NCBI RefSeq assembly: GCF_033118175.1
Contig: NC_083685.1
Coordinates: 118,676,501 to 118,740,500, forward strand
Source of the DNA: Dama dama
Taxonomy: Eukaryota > Chordata > Mammalia > Artiodactyla > Cervidae
DNA length: 64,000 bases
Direction: 5' to 3'
The translations under genes were made by a program, and so were the position numbers. Every line of letters begins with the position of its first letter. Position 1 is the stretch's first letter. Below are positions 1-10,494 of the stretch, in pieces. The notes under the pieces were generated by a model, which did no database searches, was not told the origin of the DNA, and worked only from the letters and a program-made list of their open reading frames with translations.

Positions 1-1891
1 ACCAAGTGTCATGAACAACTTTTTTTTAAAACATTAACCAGTGGTGATTTTTCCTTTTCCTTTCTCCACCCACCTCAAAGGTTGCAGAAAATTCAAAAAC
101 AACAGGCAGAAACCTGATGAAAACAGTGGAAATGAAGGAAAAGGAACGTAGGGCATTGCTCGTCAGTGAAGTTCAAAAGAAAAAGCTGCTGATAAACACA
201 CCTGAGGTTGAGAACACAGAGCGATGTAAGAGGAAAGGAGGCCTGGGGAAGGGGCAGGGCAGAGACCTAAGGGTCAAAGGACATAACACAGTGGATATGA
301 ACTCACAGTGTGCTCCCTTTGAATAAAAGAACACTTCTTTCTATCCTAGAATATGTATCTAGAAACAGTGCCAGCAAAACTAGTAGAGAGTTGAGAGCCA
401 TTTGGTGCTGTGACCTTAAGTCCCACGCAGGAAACAATGGTGACCCCTGGTTCATCTGGGTGAGATAAAGGGTGAATAAAGTTCAAGAGACAGTAATCAA
501 AGTGACATGGTGACTGATGAGAAAAAGATTCGGACTGGTAAAACAGTGTTCTCATAAGGTGCTCTGATCACGGTAACTAATTAAGAAAGGAACAAAAAAG
601 TACATTAAAACAACCCAGAAGGGTCACAAACGCTATGACTCAATTCATTTACTGAAAAGGCTTTAATGGCACAAAAACGCTTCTAAGTTATGGTTCCCAG
701 GGCAGCTGTAACAAGGCTCTTTTTATAAGCTCAGTCTGATTTCAGCACAGAACAGGCTCAGCCTGAATTTTTTCTGTGGCCACAGCCCCCTTTGGACCCA
801 TAGGCTGTGTCATGAGATCAAACCAACACTTCACATGGGCACATGTGGATATTGGCTCCTGGTACCTGAGAACACACATGGTTTCCCTGCAGTATGATCA
901 ATAACGCTTCCTAAAATAAGTCCCAGAAGCTGAGCTTAAAATAGTTTCTCAATTTCTCCTTGTTCCTTCCGATTTTAATTCACAGGGTGGTCTCCGGGAA
1001 CTGGAACTGCTGGTTTTCCCGCAAGTTGAAGTATGGATACTTCATCTGGAAATGCTCTGGGGCTCAAGACGGGCCAGCTCTCACTAGCCTCAGTGTTTGT
1101 CAAGGTGCTGTTGAGTCTGTCCTTCTTAAAACCTTTTTGAGCCGAACAATGAATTCTTTGCACAGAGAGGTAACATTCCTGACTCACAAAAACCACCTGT
1201 ACTTCTTTGCTTTCACTGAGAAGCTAACTCAGCCTGGAGGGAAGGGACTGAAATGCTGAGGTGGAAGGCTTGCTGAGGCCTGTGCCTGGTCGGGCGGCCA
1301 CACCCGTAAGTCAAAAAACAATGCCCAGAGTCCCAAGAAGGCTGCCAGCAGTCTTACTTTCTAGAGGCCACAGTTTCCTGCTCTTGTTCCCAAAATGAGA
1401 GTCCTGAGGTACTTCAGGACCTCGTGTCTCTTTCTAGCTCATTCCTGGCATGCCTTTCTGGAGGCACAACGAAATGGGCAGCAGCCCAAACCCACTTAGG
1501 AATCCTGACAGATCACATCTACTGTCAGAAAAAACAAAACCGAGGAGCAAGCGGTTACATTTTCCTGCTAGGTTGTGCTGTGTTTGGCTTTCCTTTTTGC
1601 CTGGACTGGTGTTAAATACCTCCCCAAAGGCAAAGTCAGGGTACTAGGCAAGGCTTCTGGCTGAGCTCCACAGACTTGCCCTGGGCAGCTGACCGGAAGG
1701 CTCCAGAAGGAGCTCACGAGGTGTGGGTAAGGCAAACACGGGCCAGCAGAGGGGAGAGGGCTGCTTCCTGAGCGCTATTCCAGGTCATGGCATAATTAGA
1801 CCAGAGGCCCTCGAAAGGGCCTGTTGTTCCCGTGTACTTCTTTATTATGGAAAACAGAATCAGAAAATTGTAGCGAGAGAAAACACAGTGC
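1..1891. other. Intron, no recognised element
   Basis: Mixed-composition intronic sequence. Short open frames occur on both strands but none has a family signature, and I saw no SINE or LINE hallmark. Confidence 0.5.
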
Positions 1892-2060
1892 AGTGGTGAG
1901 GAGCCCAGACTCCAGAGTCGGCAGACCTGGGTTCCGTGGCTCGGCTGGGCGACCTGGGGTCGCTGCCTAGGATGACCTGACCTTACTCTCCTCATCTGTG
2001 AAGGAAGGGCAGTATTGGCTCCTGCCTCACCTGGCAGCAGCAAGGGCACGATGACATAGA
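1892..2060 (+). mobile_element. MIR SINE
   Basis: Carries the MIR order of signals: a gagcccagactccagagtc head, gacctgggttc as the tRNA-like B-box region, and ctcctcatctgtgaa in place of the conserved CTCATCTGTAAAATGG core, followed by a degraded 3' part. Old and truncated at the 3' end. Confidence 0.7.
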
Positions 2061-2794
2061 GCAGTGATGACAAATGGAATAATCGCAGTTTAAGCAGAAA
2101 AAACGGAGCCTGGTGGCCATGGATAATCTGGTCTCAGACATGTCTCTGCAGCACTGAGAACTTGAACTTTCTTTCAACTGTACCTGACCCAAGGACACTG
2201 CCAGCCACACTCCAAACAACACCTGCCAGCTTCAACCTTAAGGTCTCAAGGCCTCTCTCTCCACCCATGCAACAACTCAGATGCCAACCAATCTGTCCTT
2301 ACCAAACATGCTTACTCCTTGCAGGCTCCAATTACAATTCTTGAGAAACAATTCATGTAAACTCACTGTAACCTTGCAGCTTTTTGCTTTCATAAGCCCT
2401 TCCCATTTCGTAGTTTGGTGGAATACAATTCAAATACTTCTTTGAATCTGTGACCCCCAGGCCGAAGTCCAATACATACCTTTTTATTTCAGTCAGGTCT
2501 CTATTTCTGGAATTTTGGTTAATGGCAGGTAACACCCACTTTATTTTGACCTGGTGGTAAGTACCCTGGTGGTGGTTAGATGTTAGTATCACTAAGAGGG
2601 GGAAAAAAATCACAAGGCTAGTACTCATTTTTAAGGTATGAATCACATTTCGTTATACAGCTGTGGCATAAATGAACCACTCTTTCCACTGTTAAGTGTT
2701 TAAGACGTTCCCTTTTTTGTCTTTTCTCTTTTTTTTCACACTGTTTATATTATAGTAAACACTTGTAATAAAATGTTAACCTTTGATTGCTAAT
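2061..2794. other. Intron, no recognised element
   Basis: No repeat hallmark recognised. A T-rich run sits near 2715-2740. Weak open frames on the minus strand have no recognisable product. Confidence 0.4.
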
Positions 2795-2930
2795 GACCTA
2801 ACAAATCTCTTGTACACCCCAGACACTATTCCTGAATTCCAGACCTTTGGTATCAACTGACTATTGGATACCAGTCTCTGGTTTTACTCAAAATTAATAT
2901 ATTCAAAATTATGAACTTATGGTTACCAAA

Positions 2931-3024
2931 AGTCCAGGAGATAGTTCAGGACAGAGAAGCATGGCGTGCTGCAGTCCACAGGGTCACAAAGAGTCAGACA
3001 TGACTTAGTGACTAAACAACAACA
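2931..3024 (+). mobile_element. BovB 3'-end fragment inside L1
   Basis: About 94 bp of BovB 3' end (gacagagaagcatggcgtgc, tgcagtccacagggtcac, agagtcagacatgactta) ending in an aacaacaac tail. It is flanked by a perfect 12-bp duplication atggttaccaaa at 2919-2930 and 3025-3036, which proves insertion into the L1 3' UTR. Confidence 0.9.
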
Positions 3025-3043
3025 ATGGTTACCAAAGACGAAA

Positions 3044-3068
3044 TGTGTGTGTGTGTGTGTGTGTGTGT
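3044..3068. repeat. (TG)n microsatellite
   Basis: About twelve uninterrupted TG units inside the L1 3' UTR, just 3' of the BovB insertion. Confidence 0.95.
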
Positions 3069-4190
3069 AGGATAAATCAGGAACTCGGGGTGAACATGCA
3101 CATGCTGCTATCACTACTATTTATAATACTGATAACCAATAAGGACTTACTATGTAGCACAGGGAATTCAGCTCAACATTCTGGGATAACCTATATGAGA
3201 GAAGAATCTAAAAAAGAATCTAAAAAAAGAAAGAATCTATATAACTGAATTCCTTCGCTGTATACCTGAAATTAACCACATTGTAAACCGACTATATGCC
3301 AATAAAATTAAAATTACAAAAAATTTAATGCATTCAAAGTTACACTTATTGTCTTATCACTGCCCACTTGGTTCCAAGATTTGAATCTGCCCTTCCTCTC
3401 TTCCTCTTAGGGTCCTTGAATCATCCAAGGTAAAAACTTGGGTGCCATCCTAGGCTCTTCTTTCTTTCGTATTCTTGCATCTAGTCAGGTAGTAAGTTCT
3501 CGGAATTCTATATCTGCCTCCATATCTCACCAATCCATCTCCCTGACAGAACTTTGTTCTCTATCTCACCTGGACAACTGCAGAATCCCTAATATCCTTT
3601 ATCTTGAGATTCAGGTTTCCATCATCCATCCATCTATGTAAATCCACCCTTGAGTTTTCTTCCCACTATGCTAGCATGGTTTCTTTGTTGCCCCTGGAAC
3701 ATATCAGTTTATTGTGGGAAGGGCAGAGTCTAAGAATCAAAATATCTGGGTCTAATCCTGGTTTCATGAGTTGTGTCAGCCCAGAAGCTCCTTCAGACCT
3801 CCATTTCGTCATCCAAAAGTGAGCTCTCTATGTGTCCTGCCCCTTCACTGAGCAGTCAGCACTGCTTAAGATAACCAGGCATGAAAGTACTTTGCAAGCT
3901 CCAAAATGTTATACAAATGTACGGAATTGGTATACCTGCCTCTACCTGTCAACTCATGTTGTCTGGTATTCTTCCTTTCTCTCATCTTTGCTCCAGGCAT
4001 GCCCCACTCACCCCTCTGAGTGTCAAACTTCCTAACAACTATTTCAACTTTCCACACCCTGGCTTTTGGTCATCTTTTTGCCCTAAAGGCTCTTCCCCAC
4101 CCTATCTGCCTGACTCACATCAACTCATCTTTCAAGGTCATGCCAAGCCATATCAAGCCTTTTTTGATAATCTTTTAGTAAAGCAATCAC

Positions 4191-5157
4191 ATGTATAATT
4201 CATTATTCTGCGTAACATTTGGTTATGGTTAAATTCTCAGGCTCCCGGAAATCACGATGCATATCTCCCTGACGGACCTGCCAGGGGAAACACTACGTCT
4301 AGTAAGTGGTTTGTCTCAGCTGTTGCTACTTTGGTTAAATTAGAAGCTCATAAGTCATTAACACTCAAGGTTGAACAATTATCTTTCAGCTCCTGGCTTT
4401 TGAAATCTCTCCAAGGAAAGCGAAATCAAGCAAGTGGCAACACACCCATTGTGATTTTTGTCTTAAAAAACCATTAAATTGGAGAATCCGGAGGAATGTC
4501 CTGGCTGCACTGTTTTAGATAGCTGTCTGGACATGGAAGATAAAATAAACTTGACAGGTGACAGCAAAAGGCTTTTATTTCACTGAATTCTACAAATAAG
4601 GATAGGTAGCACTCCAAAGACTCTAGTCCCTTAAAGTGTCCCAGCACTATGAGCCCATGTGGTTCCTAAGTAGGCAAAAGGCTATAGCAAATTGTATCTC
4701 ATTCATCAGTGCATCCCTCAATCTTTCAATATCTCATATATAATCAAAGCTCAACAGTTAAGTTTTTTCTTATTTTTTTCTCCTGTTGTGGAACTGAACT
4801 GTTGGTCTAAATACCACCAACTTTGAGTTTTAATGTTAGCATTTGTTTGCTGGTAGTTGGTTCATTTTGTTGACTGCTAGCAAATCACATCATGTTAGCC
4901 AACAAGCAGTAGCAGATGTCAAAGTTTATAAAAAAAAATTGTGTGAGGAAAAAGAAAAATTGAGAAAAAGCCCATCCATGAAATTTCCTTCTTTCTTGCA
5001 AACTGGAAAAAATAATTGCAAAATTTAATTTTAGATACTGAATCCCTTGATGGAAGAATAGCTTGAGACTCATGCCTCAAAACCAACAACAGCAAGAGCC
5101 TGAGGAGCAACTTAAGATCTTTCCAGCATATTCTAAATAGTACTTCCTGATGTGCAC
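4191..5157. other. Intron, no recognised element
   Basis: No repeat signature recognised. The 4240-4500 part is of even composition and could be old unique sequence; the 4740-5040 part is A/T-rich. Confidence 0.4.
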
Positions 5158-5280
5158 ATAAATTACCGGGGGAAACTTGCTAAAATGCAGGTCTGGTTCA
5201 GAAGGTCTAGGGTAGGGCCTGAGGTTCTAACAAACTCCCAGGTGATGCTGAAGATTCTATAAACATCTGATACTTGGGAA
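5158..5280 (+). mobile_element. MER5A-like hAT-Charlie fragment
   Basis: Shows aaattaccgggggaaacttgctaaaatgcagg, then ggtctagggtagggcctgaggttcta and ctcccaggtgatgctga, the internal landmarks of the MER5A non-autonomous hAT element. The terminal inverted repeats are not clear. Confidence 0.7.
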
Positions 5281-5839
5281 ATAGTTTGAGGCAGGGAGTA
5301 TGAAATTAAGAAACTGTAGAGGGAAGTAGTGGTGAGATGGAATTCCATCCTGGCTGTGGAAGCCACTGTGAAATGACCACATATGGGGTCTAAATGGATC
5401 TTCCCTCAGGCAGCTTTGTGGGAGATGGCTTTAGTGAGAGATTGTTCTAGAAAGAGGTAAGAAGCTAAACTAGGGCAACAGCAGGTAAAAAGGAGAAGAC
5501 AGGGTGGACATACTATTTAGGAAGAAAAGCATCCAAATGGAATTCTCCAGCTCAGCAACTTGGGTACAAAAGACAAATGGAGGGAAAGTATTCGGCCTCT
5601 TTTCCCTCAAATCTCATCAGATCCACTTCTGCTCTGAAGGAGCCTGTTAGGGCTTCATCAGCAGTCTGCAGAAGTTAGAGGTCAGCTCAGAAGTCCGTTG
5701 TTGCCCCTGCTTTGGGATTTTTCCTGTTCTCTCTCTCGGGTCAGGCAGCCACAATTCCTTCTCCAGTGCTAGAAGACATCAGCCTGAGCCTCCACCAATG
5801 AAGACCCCACACACTGGGCCCCCAACTCCAGCTCCATGA
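5281..5839. other. Intron, no recognised element
   Basis: Purine-rich in the first half. No open frame or repeat hallmark that I can assign. Confidence 0.4.
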
Positions 5840-6905
5840 TAAATATAGCCTGGAAAACTGAAGGAGGCCACAATCTCCTCAAAGGCCAGAAAATAAAACA
5901 GAAAAATCACACATGTCAGGGAAAGACATTTTGAAAGTCCACCAAGACCCAATGTTGCTTCTATAGAATTTCCGAAAATGCAAGTCCGAATTTAATCATG
6001 AGATCACAACTAGGAAAACCCAAGAAAGAAGGACATCCCTTAAAATGGCCTGTGTTTTTTCAAGATGCCAGTGTCATGAAAGACAAAGAAAAGTAGAGAA
6101 ATTGCTCCAGATTAAAGAAGTCCAAAGAAAATAACAACTAAATGTAATGGGTGTGCTTGGGTGAAAACACAAATCATGAAGGTTTTCTATGGTTGTTCAC
6201 TATAAAACACATGACCAGGACAATTGGCAGAACTGATGCTTCTGAGCTATGGTGTTGGGAGTCCCTTGGACCGCAAGGAGATCAAACCAGTCAATCTTAA
6301 AGGAAATCAACCCTGAATATTCATTAGAAGGACTGATGCTGAAGCTGAAGCTCCAATACTTTGGTTACCTGATGCAAAGAGCCAACTCATTAGAAAACAC
6401 CCTGATGTTTGGAAAGACTGAAGGCAGGAAAGGAAGGGGATGACAGAGGGCGAGATGGTTGGATGGCATCACTGACTCAATGGACATGAGTTTGAACAAG
6501 CTCTGGGAGATGGTGAAGGACAGGGAAGCCTGGCGTGCTACAGTCCACGGGGTTGCAAAGAGTCAGACACAACTGAGCAACTGAACGACGACAAAAATAT
6601 GACTCAATATCAGATAATAGTATTGCATCAGTGCTAAATTTCCAGAATTTACTGCAGAGTGACCATGTAAGAGAAAGTTCCTGTTCTTAGGACATGCACA
6701 CTGAAGTCCTTAAAGGTGAGTGATGTTTGCAACTTAATCTCAGAGAATTCTGGAAAAAATAATAATAATAATGTGTTAATATTTAGGGAGAGAGACAAAG
6801 TAGATATAGAAAAGCGTTAACCATGGGTGAATATCTAGAATCGTTGTGCTATTCTTGCAACTTCTCTGCAGATCTGACATTTTTTTATATAAAAAGTTTA
6901 AAAGA
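5840..6905 (+). mobile_element. L1M 3' UTR, split by a BovB copy
   Basis: Carries the mammalian L1 3' UTR series: aaagaaggacatcc, gccagtgtcatgaaagacaaag, ataacaactaaatgtaatg, acaattgg, then after the BovB insertion cagataatagtattgcatcagtg, atgtaagagaaagttcctgttct, tgcaacttaatctcag, and a final tattcttgcaacttctctgc plus an A-rich tail. The BovB at 6230-6595 interrupts it exactly between acaattgg and the gataatagtattg block. Confidence 0.8.
6230..6595 (+). mobile_element. BovB LINE, 5'-truncated, ORF2 C-terminal end and 3' UTR
   Basis: Matches the BovB end in order: gaactgatgcttctgag, gtcccttggaccgcaagg, tgaagctccaatactttgg, agccaactcattag, ggcatcactgactcaatgg, ggcgtgctacagtcc, and aagagtcagacacaactgag. 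The frame from MVLGVPWTARRSNQ to GRKGRG is a short remnant of the reverse-transcriptase C-terminal region. It has decayed and is non-functional. Confidence 0.9.
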
Positions 6906-8394
6906 AAGTCATAACCAATCAATCATTTTGCTAGTTTGGAGAAAGCTGCTAAAATGCCAGAAGCAACTGCCAACAGAAAACTGAGTACAACCCCCACTCT
7001 CAAGAGTTACTGCACTTGCCAAAGAGAACACCGGCCTGCCTGTCCGCATGCCCTGGATGGGGCTGGCCAGTCCCCTGGATCTCTTAGAAAACGCTACCTC
7101 AACTCTGCAGCATCATGAAACCCTGGGGCTGGCTCCCTCCCCTAAAATCTCAAAAGGCAGCACCCCACAGGAAGCAGCTTGTTAGAAAAAAAGCTGTCTT
7201 ACAAGAGGCCTTACTGGGCCCCATGACTGAGGCGCACCCTTCTGGGGAGTCGCTTCCATCTCCTGCACATTTCTTACTTAGAGCTCTGCAGGGCAAGAAG
7301 GTAGCAACTCTGATTTTTTGCTCAAATGGAGCTTCCTCCAGCTCCAAGTGGAAAGTGGACCTTGCTGACCACTACTTCTCTCTGTTGAAGATAACGTACC
7401 CCATCCTGCACATGGGCCAACCAAGGACAGCCGAGGGGGGCCGGTTAGAAGGGTTTCCGCCAAGACCATTTTAAGGTCAAGCAACTGCCAAATTTTCAAA
7501 CAAGACAGCGGTTTGTTTTTATGCTTATCTGGATACTACAGGAGAACCACCTGAGAAAGGGCTGCTAAATAAGAATTCTTCTGTATCTTTCCTCTTTTTT
7601 TTTCCCCCGGTTCTTTCTCTTTTTATTATTATTTGTTTAATGAAAAGGAAAAAAAACAAACCCCGAAACAAAACCTCTCCTGGCTCAGAACCTAAAATCT
7701 CTTACTTGTGATGCTAATCTCTCCTCCCTGGCTCCAAGCCACTGCTGCTGGCTCGGTGCCTGTTTAATATCGTGGTTGCTGATAGCAGGTTGTGTCAGCA
7801 TTTCCATTATGAAGCTCAGCTTCAAATATTTCTGAAATGGACGTATAGTCTTCCAGGCAAAGGGTCCTTATTCCACACCTGGTCTTCCAAGTGTGGGCCA
7901 GGCACCTCCAGCCTGCATTTACATACCTTTTCTCTTCATGGCCACTTGGCAAAATATAAGGGTGCTTTGTTGAGCATTTTAGAAAAGATGGTTTTCAATG
8001 CAATGCTTCATTCTTTAAACGTCTCTTTGAAGGCATTTAAATTTGAGTATAAAAGGGTCACTTGTCTTAGCAATTAGAAAAGGAGAGCGAGAAATACCAA
8101 GTTGGGTGTTTGAGGAAAGAGTGTTTTTCTCCAAGGCTTGATAAAGAACACATTTTTCTCTCTTTACTCTCTTCTCTCAGTTCTCTCAACCCCATTTTTC
8201 ATGACTTACGTTAAGACCTGTTTACATATTGAAGACTTTTTTAACCAACTACTGAATAATTCCCTCATTTATCCCCCATCGTCCATTGTTCCATTAATTC
8301 AGAGGAGCCAGGTTAGGGCAGAAAGCTTCCATCTGATGCTTTCCCACTGAGGTCCACTCTGGCCATAGGATCTGCTTCTTGGCAGCTGAGGTGG
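6906..8394. other. Intron, no recognised element
   Basis: About 1.5 kb without a recognised transposon. Overlapping frames of 60-119 codons near 6936-7474 lack any family motif. The 7580-7670 part is pyrimidine-rich then A-rich. Confidence 0.45.
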
Positions 8395-8632
8395 AGTGTA
8401 GAAAGAGCACACAATCAAAAGCCTGGGGGGGGCGGACCTCAGTTTTGTCGGTTATTAATTGTGTGGCCTTGAGCAATTTATTTAAACTTCTCTCGGCAGC
8501 AGTGCCCTCATCTGCAAACTGATTATAACCATACCTACCCTTGAGATGTTGTGAATGTTCACTGAGATAATGCCCTTTAAATGTCAGGTACCATGCCTGG
8601 GTGCTGGTACCTAATAGGAGCCCTATGAATGC
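8395..8632 (+). mobile_element. MIR SINE, near full length
   Basis: Ordered MIR signals: gtgtagaaagagcacacaatc, attaattgtgtggccttgag, cctcatctgcaaactga for the core, gatgttgtgaatgttcactgagat, and gccctatgaatgccaactgaac at the 3' end. Confidence 0.85.
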
Positions 8633-9522
8633 CAACTGAACTCACTTGATTTCCTGGTAACTGCCAGAGCCATTTTTCTGTCTAGTGCTGGAGGAGTTTT
8701 CCGACCTGGTTTTAAGAGCTGTTTTCCTGCCCATTACTTATTGTTTTATTGTCCATTATGACTCCCAGGCACAGCCCAAAACAAATACAAGGACTTACTG
8801 TACTACCTTCATAACCATTAACATAATAGAGAAGGAATGACAGAAATATATGAGCCCACTAATGCAATTTCTCCTAACTAAAATCTTCATTAAGAAAAGA
8901 CTGGGAGGTTTTCAGGATGAATATGCAAAACAGGAGAAAGTCACAATAAACGCAATGAAGACTCGCCAGCCTGAAGGGCAAGGTCTGTCCCCAGGCTGGA
9001 TGGCGGCTGCCAGTTGGCAGGTGGCATATATCCAAAGTATCACACAGACTATGGAAAATCCATAAACAATTCAGGACAAAGGCTTTTGCAGAGCGGTCTC
9101 TCTCTCCATGTGGTGAGATATGCTGAGTAGGTTTGGTTGTGGGTATTTTGAGATGTCCCTTGGCACTTGATCTCAGCTGAGAAAGGCACGTGACTAAGGT
9201 AAGGAAAATAAATTGTTCAGACACTGGGCTCTAGGAATAGAGTTCTTGGTTCAACTGTGCTCCTTCAAGGAGCCCTTCGGTTTATCACTGGCTTCATTTT
9301 ATCTTTAACTGATTTCCTTTGCCTTTGTTTCTGGGGCCAGTCTCTTTCCCACCTAGATCTTGTTTTTCTCAGAATCTAGTCATTTTTATCCCTTTCTGTA
9401 TGTGCCACCAGCATCCTTCTACTGGCTGAACATCCTGACCTTCTAATCCCAAGGTACCTGACTGGCATGGCCGCTTCAGAAGGATGACATGCAAATTAGT
9501 GAAGCATTCCATAATTATTTTG
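8633..9522. other. Intron, no recognised element
   Basis: No hallmark seen. The 116-codon minus-strand frame at 8874-9224 has no recognisable domain. Confidence 0.4.
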
Positions 9523-9640
9523 GAGAAGGAAATGGCAACCCACTCCAGTATTCTTGCTGGGAAAATCCCATGGACAGAAGAACCTGGTAGGCTACAGTCC
9601 GCGGGGTTACAAACAGTGGGTCATGACTGAGCACACATGC
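9523..9640 (+). mobile_element. BovA monomer SINE
   Basis: Starts ggagaaggaaatggcaaccc, then actccagtattcttgctggg, cccatggacagaagaacc, aggctacagtccgcggggt and tgactgagcacac. This is one BovA unit without a tRNA-like head. Confidence 0.9.
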
Positions 9641-10081
9641 ACATCTGATTGGAGCCAGATTCAAGATGACCCAGCTCTGTCCCACCACTAATATTATAAG
9701 ATATTATATACAAAAACTGAAGATAGGGTTGGAAAGCAATCTCCCTGACTATCCCACCTGATAAACATGCCTTATTAGGCTCTAAACCTCTGAGAAAATT
9801 CCTACTAATAGAGCTTTTAAAAAAACTGAGATGACAATGGGTATCATTAACACGACAATTCCTTTCAGGAAAATCTACTGTTCTGAAAAACTTGAAAAGA
9901 GAAAAAAAATTGTTTTTGGACACTGCTTCTGTAACATGGGAAGGACTATTTCCCTTTCCTCACAGTGAAAATTTAAACCTTGAACCAGGCTTTAAAAACT
10001 CAGGCAGCAGATTCCACACACACAGTCTCATAACTCTTATTTTTAGAGCCATAGAGAGTATATTCATTATATGAGAGCTTG
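9641..10081. other. Intron, no recognised element
   Basis: A 100-codon minus-strand frame at 9621-9923 has no family match by eye. Otherwise featureless. Confidence 0.4.
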
Positions 10082-10228
10082 TGCTTTGAGACTAAACCAA
10101 CCTAGAATCAAGTTCCAGGTCTGACACTTGCTAGTTCTTATCATGTGCAGACCACTTGCTCTCGTGAAGCCTAAGTTCTCAGCTGTAAAACGGGGATAAT
10201 AAAACTTTTGAGGATTTAATAAGATCAT

Positions 10229-10447
10229 CGGAGGTGTCCCAGGTGGCTCAGTGGTAAAGAATCTGCCTGCCAATGCAGGACACATAGGCCACGTGGGTTT
10301 GATCCCTGATTTGGGAAGATCCCCTAGAGGAGGAAATGGCAACCCACCCTAGTATTCTTGCCTGGAAAATCCCAGGGATAAAGGAGCCTGGAAGGTTGAA
10401 GTCATTGTGGTCACAAAGAGTCAGACATGACTGACTGAGCATGCACA
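10229..10447 (+). mobile_element. Bov-tA SINE fused upstream of BovB
   Basis: Full tRNA-like head (aggtggctcagtggtaaaga A-box side, gtgggtttgatccctga B-box) and BovA body (ggaaatggcaacccacc through cacaaagagtcagacatgac). The left edge abuts the duplication aataagatcat, but no matching duplication lies at its right edge. The matching copy is instead after the BovB at 12501, so both elements share one insertion event. Confidence 0.85.
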
Positions 10448-10494
10448 CAGGCGTCAGGACTCCTGGTTCAGTGCTCTCTTGACAGTAGGCCCTC

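Larger units (their letters stand above)
2912..3331 (+). mobile_element. Ruminant-type L1 3' end
   Basis: Contains the L1 3' UTR landmarks ggttaccaaag, ggataaatcagg, aaggacttactatgtagcacaggga, ctgtatacctgaaattaac and cattgtaaaccgactat, then ccaataaaatt and an A-rich tail. A target-site duplication attcaaaatta (2901-2911) / attcaaagtta (3332-3342) has one mismatch. It contains a (TG)n run and a later BovB insertion. Confidence 0.8.
2795..4190 (+). mobile_element. L2 LINE relic, 3' region, host to an L1 insertion
   Basis: Pieces resemble the L2 3' region: ctgaattccagacc near 2832, then after the L1 insertion a ttgggtgccatcctaggctcttc block near 3438, caactgcagaatccc near 3576, and later text like the L2 stretch on small-company cleavage sites (ccctggcttttggtc, tcttccccacc, caaggtcatgccaagc). 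Heavily diverged; outer boundaries are approximate. Confidence 0.55.
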
